NCBI GenBank assembly: GCA_965653225.1
Contig: CBFGZI010000080.1
Span: 1-18,525, forward strand
Origin: JALZDI01 sp965653225
GTDB lineage: Bacteria > Actinomycetota > Actinomycetes > Propionibacteriales > Nocardioidaceae
Reading direction: 5' to 3'
DNA length: 18,525 nucleotides
How positions within the stretch are numbered: position 1 is the first letter of the stretch; every line of letters starts with the position of its first letter. Made by a program: the position numbers and the translations under genes. Positions 13,995 through 18,525 of this stretch are shown here, in pieces. The notes under the pieces were generated by a model that saw only the letters and a list, made by a program, of their open reading frames with translations, did no database searches and had not been told where the DNA came from.

Positions 13995-15689
13995 CTAGCG
14001 GCTGTGGTGGATCCGGTAGCGCCCGCTGCGGGTGAAGGTGATGCGCCCGCCCTCGAAGCGTATGCGCTTGCCGCGCTTGACCCGGAACACGTCGGTTCTC
14101 GGCAGCCCGATGCCGCGCACGAGCCCGGCCCGGCGGTAGGCGCGCAGCCACCCGTGCCGCACCTCGTGCACGCCCGTTGGCGGGTTCCGGTACAGCCGGC
14201 GTCCGTGCTGGTAGATCACCATCTGGCCGTCGCGGCCGGCCCGCTTCACCCCGGTTCGGGGGTAGCCGAGTGCCGACTTCGTGCCGCCGCGGCGCAGGTA
14301 GGTGTGCAGGATCGGGCCGTACGTCTCGCGCGCCCCGGTGCGCCTGTTCCAGAAGATGCGGCCCTTGCGGAACTTCTGCATGGCGCCTGCCTTCGCCGCC
14401 CAGCGCTCGACGCTGACCGGCCGGCCCACCCGTGAGTGCGCACCGCCGATGTCGCGCCAGCGCGCCATGATGGGCGTGGCCTCGATCCTGAACCAGTTCG
14501 ACCGCAGGCCGTACAGCCAGCGGAAGTCGTCGCCGCTGATCGTCACGGTGCGACGGGCACCGACCAGCCGCATCTGCAGGACCCGCCCGTTCCAGTCGCC
14601 GAACCCGTTGCGCCTCGTCACCCGGATCTCCTGCAGGTTGCCCAGGTTGTAGCGCTGCTCGGCCCTGCTCGCGTCGACGGTGACGCTCCAGCTGTGGTTG
14701 GCGTTGCCCGGCCAGTCGTCCCACGGGTCGGCGACGGGCCGCAGGTACGGCTGCCCGCCGTTGCCGGTGTAGCCGCCGCTGGAGGACGAGAACTGCGTGA
14801 ACGCGGGCGCGCCGGCGTACCGCAGGATCTGCCGGGAGGTCTGGCGCACGGCACGGTTGGTGGACAACGCCTCCGCCCCCACACCGCCGTAGACCTGGCA
14901 GGAGGTGGTGTCGCAGGTCTGGTAGTACCTGCCGCGGTGGGCGTCGCGGTCACGGGTGGCGTACGTGCGCGCGGCCACGGCCTGCGACTTCAGCGCCTCC
15001 GGCGACCAGGACGAGGGCATCTCGGACGGCACCACGCCGCGCAGGTACTCGTCCATCTTGAGCACGTTGACGGTGTCGCGGTCGTTCGACGACGCGGACG
15101 GCCTGGCCGAGCGGAGCACACCGCGGTAGCGCCGGGCGACGTCGCCGCTTCCCGAGGGCACCCACAGCGTGATCGGCTCGCGGGCGAGGAACTCGCCCTC
15201 CCCGCGCAGCCGGGTCCGGCCCGGCACGCGCCAGCGCCGCCAGCGGGTGCCGTTGTAGAGCTGCACTCTGCCGTCGGGCAGGATGCGCCAGCGCTTGATC
15301 GCGGCCCGCGTGGGCAGCACCCACCGGCTGCCGTCGGCGCGGTCACGTACCGACAGCCCGCGGGCCGGGGAGACCTTGACGTCGGAGGTGGTGTCGGCGC
15401 TGATCAGCACCCGGACCCGGCCGCGCATCGTGCCCAGGGTGGTGCCCGGGTAGTACTTCGCGAGGATCTGCCGGTACGTCTTGCCCGCCCGCGCGCCACC
15501 CTCGGCGCCGTACTGCGACATGCCGTTGCCGTGTCCGTAGCCGTGCCCGTCCAGGGTGATCTTGTCCGTCACCGGCACGTAGTAGGTCTGTGCGGCGTAC
15601 GCCGACGGGGCCGTCATCCCGCCGAGCGTCAGCGCTGCCCCCAGACCGACGGCGCCCAACGCCCTGACTGGTCTTCTGACTGGTCTCAT
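13995..15689 (-). CDS. Secreted SpoIID/LytB-domain protein with C-terminal LGFP-like repeats
   Basis: Probable exported peptidoglycan lytic transglycosylase or wall-remodelling protein, 564 residues. A signal peptide runs from 1 to about 33 (Arg-rich start, hydrophobic LGAVGLGAALTLGG, AYA-A). GHGYGHGNGMSQYGA (48-62) with YRQILAKYYPGT (72-83) is the SpoIID tail motif, here at the N-terminus. The catalytic-type motif LKMDEYLRGVVPSEMP follows at 210-225 (E223 matches the SpoIID catalytic glutamate), then SQAVAARTYA (235-244), a cysteine pair C259/C264, and SSSSGGYTGN (301-310). From about 415 to the end there are tandem degenerate LGFP repeats (RVGRPVSVE, ALGYPRTG, GIGLPRTD, each followed by FRKGRIFW-type strands), as in wall-binding proteins. 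ATG 15689 starts the signal peptide; the ribosome site is weak (GGGGGCAG). It begins 16 bp after the amidase stop, so it is an operon with it. Confidence 0.9.
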   Translation of the reverse strand: MRPVRRPVRALGAVGLGAALTLGGMTAPSAYAAQTYYVPVTDKITLDGHGYGHGNGMSQYGAEGGARAGKTYRQILAKYYPGTTLGTMRGRVRVLISADTTSDVKVSPARGLSVRDRADGSRWVLPTRAAIKRWRILPDGRVQLYNGTRWRRWRVPGRTRLRGEGEFLAREPITLWVPSGSGDVARRYRGVLRSARPSASSNDRDTVNVLKMDEYLRGVVPSEMPSSWSPEALKSQAVAARTYATRDRDAHRGRYYQTCDTTSCQVYGGVGAEALSTNRAVRQTSRQILRYAGAPAFTQFSSSSGGYTGNGGQPYLRPVADPWDDWPGNANHSWSVTVDASRAEQRYNLGNLQEIRVTRRNGFGDWNGRVLQMRLVGARRTVTISGDDFRWLYGLRSNWFRIEATPIMARWRDIGGAHSRVGRPVSVERWAAKAGAMQKFRKGRIFWNRRTGARETYGPILHTYLRRGGTKSALGYPRTGVKRAGRDGQMVIYQHGRRLYRNPPTGVHEVRHGWLRAYRRAGLVRGIGLPRTDVFRVKRGKRIRFEGGRITFTRSGRYRIHHSR

Positions 15690-15705
15690 CTGTCTGCTGC
15701 CCCCG

Positions 15706-17472
15706 TTAGAAGACCCGGACCCTCGTCCGGTTCGTGCGCGTGTTCCACGTGATCCGCCCGTGCTCGAAGCCGGCGGCCCAGCCGCGGCGGATCCGGTGCT
15801 GGTCGTGCACGGGTACGCCGAGCCGCCCGTCGGCCAGCCCCGTGCGCTCGTAGCGGCGGTCGATGGCGCCCCACACCGCGTCTGCTCCGTGGCGCCGGGT
15901 GACGTAGATGCGCCCGCGCTGGAACGACTGGCCAACGCCGCGGTGAGCCCTGATGTGCCAGGTGTCCGTGCGCGGGTAGCCGAGGTGCCCGCGGGCCTGT
16001 CCCCAGGCGCGGTAGCGCTTGAAGATCCGCCCGCGCACCGGGTGCGCGCCGGCGCGGTTGTTCCAGAACACCCAGCCGTGGTCGAACTGCGTCTTGCGGC
16101 CGGTGTTCACCGACGTCGTCTCCCCGCGGAAGGGCTGCCCCAGGTCGACCCCGTGGCGCTTCAGCCGGTGCCACTTGCGCGAGATCGGCGTCTCGATGTT
16201 GCCGGCCAGCCGGGCGACGCGGCGGCGCAGCGCGGGCAGGAACGCGTAGGCGTAGCGACCCGGGCAGGCCGTGCTCATCGCGTCACGGTGACCAGAGATC
16301 TTCTCGAACCGGTGGCCGGCGATCCGCGTGCTGGTCTTCGGGTAGCGGTAGTACGAGCTGAGCTTCCACGCCACCAGCCGCGTGAGCGCGCGCTTCATCG
16401 CGCGTGAGGGACGGACCTTCTGGAAGTTGCCCATCAGCGAGATGCCGACGGTCTTGACGTTGTAGTCACCGGCGTGCGCGCCGCGCACGGGAGTGTTGAT
16501 GCCGCCCGCGCGGCCCTCGTACACGGTGCCGAACCGGTCGACGAGGAAGTTGTAGCCGATGTCGCACCAGCCCTGTCCCTGCGTGTGGTACGCGTAGATG
16601 CTGCGCACGATCGACGGCGACTCACGCCGCGTGTAGTTGTTGCTTCCGGCGGTGTGGTGCACGAACACCATCTGCACCGTGCGTGCTCGCCGGGGCGGGT
16701 CACAGGGCGACCTCAGTGACGGGTTCGCTCCCCAGGCGCGCCGCGACACGATCCGCGGCTGCCTCGTCGACGCGGCGGTAGCGGCGGTGGCGTCCGTCCG
16801 TCCATGAAGTACGGCGGGCGTCGCCGAGGTCCCCGCTGCTGCCGGGGACGAGGCCGGCGACAGCGCGGGAGCGGCGCCCGGGTCGACGAGCGCCACCTGG
16901 GGGTCGACCGGCGCGGTCCCCTGTGCACTGAGGATGCGGGCCTGCACGCCGTCGGCGTCGCCCACCCACAGCGGCTCCGTGCCGTCGCGTGCGGTGACGT
17001 CCTCGGCGGGCGCCGGCCCCTCGGACGGCTCGAAGGCCAGGTCCTTCCACGACGACCATCCCGAGTCGTCGCGGCTGCGTACCTGCACCAGCACGTCGCT
17101 CGGCGCGGTCCCCGCCTGCCAGGTGACGCCCACCAGCGAGTAGCCCGCGGTGGCGCGCTGGCCCAGCTCGGCGACCACCGGCATGTCCTCCTGCGGCGGC
17201 GTCGGCGCCTGCCGGTCCGGCACCCGGGCGAGCTCGATCTCGTTCACGTCGGTGTCGACCGCGGCCGCGGACGTGGTCCCTCCCGCGCGGTGGGGCGGGA
17301 GTGCCGTCACCGGGCCGGCGGTGCCGCCGGTGCCCGCGGGCACGCTCGCCGGCGCCGCACTCGAGGGTGTGGCGACGGAGCCCAGGCCCACGAGCAGCGA
17401 CAACGCGGTCACGGACGTAGCAAGGCGGCGGGCGGGGTACCCGGTGCGAGCACGGGTGCGCTCTCGCATCAC
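15706..17472 (-). CDS. Secreted N-acetylmuramoyl-L-alanine amidase (PGRP/amidase_2) with LGFP repeats
   Basis: Exported zinc amidase that should cut the muramic acid to L-alanine bond. 588 residues. Signal peptide 1 to about 40 (basic start, hydrophobic VTALSLLVGLGSVA, SSAA). A beta-rich domain at about 75-200 resembles the N-terminal part of actinobacterial PGRP homologues. After an Ala/Ser/Pro linker comes the PGRP core from about 240: VSRRAWGAN (242-250), zinc ligands H272 (FVHHTAG), H395 (SGHRD) and C403 (TACPG), plus Y307 in CDIGYNFLVDRFGTVYEGR. All catalytic residues are present. From about 440 to the end there are LGFP-like repeats (DLGQPF, HLGYPRTD, RLGVPVHD). The start is GTG 17472 or the adjacent ATG 17469; GGAGGAGAG lies just upstream. 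It is the first gene of a two-gene unit with the SpoIID-domain gene. Confidence 0.93.
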   Translation of the reverse strand: MMRERTRARTGYPARRLATSVTALSLLVGLGSVATPSSAAPASVPAGTGGTAGPVTALPPHRAGGTTSAAAVDTDVNEIELARVPDRQAPTPPQEDMPVVAELGQRATAGYSLVGVTWQAGTAPSDVLVQVRSRDDSGWSSWKDLAFEPSEGPAPAEDVTARDGTEPLWVGDADGVQARILSAQGTAPVDPQVALVDPGAAPALSPASSPAAAGTSATPAVLHGRTDATAATAASTRQPRIVSRRAWGANPSLRSPCDPPRRARTVQMVFVHHTAGSNNYTRRESPSIVRSIYAYHTQGQGWCDIGYNFLVDRFGTVYEGRAGGINTPVRGAHAGDYNVKTVGISLMGNFQKVRPSRAMKRALTRLVAWKLSSYYRYPKTSTRIAGHRFEKISGHRDAMSTACPGRYAYAFLPALRRRVARLAGNIETPISRKWHRLKRHGVDLGQPFRGETTSVNTGRKTQFDHGWVFWNNRAGAHPVRGRIFKRYRAWGQARGHLGYPRTDTWHIRAHRGVGQSFQRGRIYVTRRHGADAVWGAIDRRYERTGLADGRLGVPVHDQHRIRRGWAAGFEHGRITWNTRTNRTRVRVF

Positions 17473-17710
17473 GACGATCTCTCCTCCACGGGTGCGACGG
17501 ATGTGACGGTCGAGACAGGTGTGATTGCCGTGAAAATCGTCGCCTATTTATCGGCGATGCGCATCCCGATCTGAGAACAAAAAATGCCATTCGGCCAGAT
17601 TTCTCGTAATTACTTTCTTGTAATTTAGATAAATCAGGAATTTGCCGCGGGCCGCGCGAACCTGCGCGGGAAGTACGCTCGTGGTACACCGCGACCGGGA
17701 GGTAGCACCC
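17473..17710. other. A/T-rich divergent promoter region
   Basis: 238 bp between the amidase gene (minus) and the Gly-rich protein gene (plus). The middle, about 17525-17640, is far richer in A/T than anything else here. It contains an inverted repeat AATTAC/GTAATT (17608-17613 and 17620-17625), a TCGCC-TATTTATC-GGCGA hairpin (about 17539-17556) and a TTTTTTG run on the minus strand. Promoters for both genes should be here, but I cannot pick a convincing minus-35/minus-10 pair for either. Confidence 0.5.
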
Positions 17711-18525
17711 ATGGAGATCGTCGTCCTGCTGCTCATCGGGCTGGCGATCGTCGCGGCCGCGTCGTACCGCCGGCAGCAGCACCGCAAGCGCGAGCTGCTG
17801 GCGCGGCAGGAGGCAGACCTGGCCGCGGTCAAGCGCACCGCCGACGAGGACGTCACCCGCTACGGCGAGGAGGTCGCCCGCCTCGACACCGCCGTGATCG
17901 GCCAGGACCTCGACGACGCGGCGCGCCAGGACTACCAGCGCGCGCTGGACTGCTACGAGCAGGCCAAGGGGGCCGTGCAGGCCGTGCGCTCACCCGACGA
18001 GATCCGGCACGTCACCCAGGTGCTCGAGGACGGCCGCTACGCCGTCGCTTGCGTTCGGGCGCGCATCGCCGGTGAGCCGCTCCCCCAGCGCCGGCCGCCG
18101 TGCTTCTTCAACCCGGCACACGGCCCGTCGACCACCGACATCTCCTGGGCCCCGCCGGGCGGGCAGCAGCGCGACATCCCGGTGTGCGCGGCCGACGCCG
18201 AGCGTGTCGCGGCCGGCGCCGACCCCGACATCCGCACCGTGATGCACGGCCCCCAGCGGGTGCCTTACTGGCAGGGCGGCCCGGCCTACAGCCCGTGGGC
18301 GCAGGGCTACTTCGGCTCGTACGCGAGCTCCGGGCTGCTGCCGGGCTTCCTGATCGGCTCGATGCTCTCGCCCGGCTTCGGCTTCGGCGGCTGGGACGAC
18401 GCCGGAGACGGCGGCGGGTTCGACGGAGGCGGCGACGGTGGCGGCTTCGACGGCGGTGACGGCGGAGGCGGCGACGGCGGCGGCTTCGACGGCGGCGGCG
18501 ACGGCGGCGGGTTCGACGGCGGCGG
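17711..18525 (+). CDS. Membrane-anchored protein of unknown function with Gly/Asp repeat tail (3' end outside window)
   Basis: Open from ATG 17711 (CGGGAGG ribosome site, 8 nt spacing) to the window end, 271 codons visible. One N-terminal hydrophobic segment (residues 2-18) is followed by Arg/Lys, so it should be anchored with the rest inside. Residues 20-120 are charged and helical, probably coiled coil. A compact segment at about 128-166 has C131 and C159 around an HGPS motif (RRPPCFFNPAHGPS, then IPVCAADAERV). A short hydrophobic/aromatic stretch (PYWQGG to FGFGGW, 185-228) leads to a tail of GDGGGFDGG units from 233 onward. Similar unnamed proteins occur in actinobacteria as far as I recall. 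Function unknown. It is divergent from the amidase gene. Confidence 0.8.
   Translation, partial: MEIVVLLLIGLAIVAAASYRRQQHRKRELLARQEADLAAVKRTADEDVTRYGEEVARLDTAVIGQDLDDAARQDYQRALDCYEQAKGAVQAVRSPDEIRHVTQVLEDGRYAVACVRARIAGEPLPQRRPPCFFNPAHGPSTTDISWAPPGGQQRDIPVCAADAERVAAGADPDIRTVMHGPQRVPYWQGGPAYSPWAQGYFGSYASSGLLPGFLIGSMLSPGFGFGGWDDAGDGGGFDGGGDGGGFDGGDGGGGDGGGFDGGGDGGGFDGG
18407..18525. repeat. Gly/Asp-coding tandem repeat running off the window
   Basis: Repeated GACGGCGGCGG-TTCGACGG-type units encode GDGGGFDGG blocks, at least four within 119 bases and still going at the window end. Unit boundaries vary, so replication slippage or assembly collapse is possible here. Confidence 0.85.

Noticed and set aside
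17473..17710. ydaO/c-di-AMP riboswitch before the wall amidase
   Set aside because: The gap length would allow it and such riboswitches precede wall hydrolases in actinobacteria, but I could not see the conserved core elements.

Overview
The window is a piece of a high-GC actinobacterial chromosome. The evidence is strong G/C bias at third codon positions, GTG starts, GGAGG-type ribosome sites, and acyl-CoA carboxylase parts (separate beta, epsilon and biotin-carrying alpha subunits) in the order known from Streptomyces and other Actinomycetota: cyclase / birA / pccB / accE / maf / accA. A Nocardioides-like (Propionibacteriales) host would fit, but that is inference. I see no tRNA, rRNA, CRISPR array, insertion sequence or phage gene. 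The region reads as ordinary core metabolism with some unusual regulatory DNA.

Layout. (1) 37-3260, minus strand: a stand-alone OmpR-type winged-helix protein, a class III adenylate cyclase with an Rv1264-like N-terminal regulatory domain, a PH-domain membrane protein with an acidic Tyr-Asp-Gly tail that overlaps the cyclase start, and biotin protein ligase (birA). (2) 3291-5858, plus strand: pccB, accE and maf, with maf overlapping accE by four bases. (3) 6005-7637: an acyl-CoA dehydrogenase (minus) divergent from a LiuR-like MerR regulator (plus), with a 24-bp palindromic operator between them. (4) 7734-13889, plus strand: an MpaB-type (DUF2236) oxygenase, acyl-CoA carboxylase alpha subunit, and pyruvate carboxylase. 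(5) 13995-17472, minus strand: two secreted cell-wall proteins, a PGRP/amidase_2 enzyme and a SpoIID/LytB-domain protein, both ending in LGFP-like repeats. (6) From 17711, plus strand: a membrane-anchored protein with a Gly/Asp-rich repeat tail, cut by the window end.

How it fits together. BirA attaches biotin to the carboxylase alpha subunit and to pyruvate carboxylase. PccB, AccE and the alpha subunit form a propionyl/acetyl-CoA carboxylase giving (methyl)malonyl-CoA. The acyl-CoA dehydrogenase and its MerR regulator suggest branched-chain amino-acid or fatty-acid catabolism feeding that pool, and pyruvate carboxylase refills oxaloacetate. The cyclase links the cluster to cAMP. The wall-enzyme pair is a separate unit.

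The observations most worth a second look are: a three-segment RNA structure in the accE leader that could hide or expose its ribosome site; a family of TGACGCGTCA palindromes that include the stop codons of both birA and maf; back-to-back, apparently leaderless birA and pccB promoters; the receiver-less response-regulator DNA-binding domain; and the permuted motif order of the SpoIID-domain protein. I did not find a clearly new multi-gene system.
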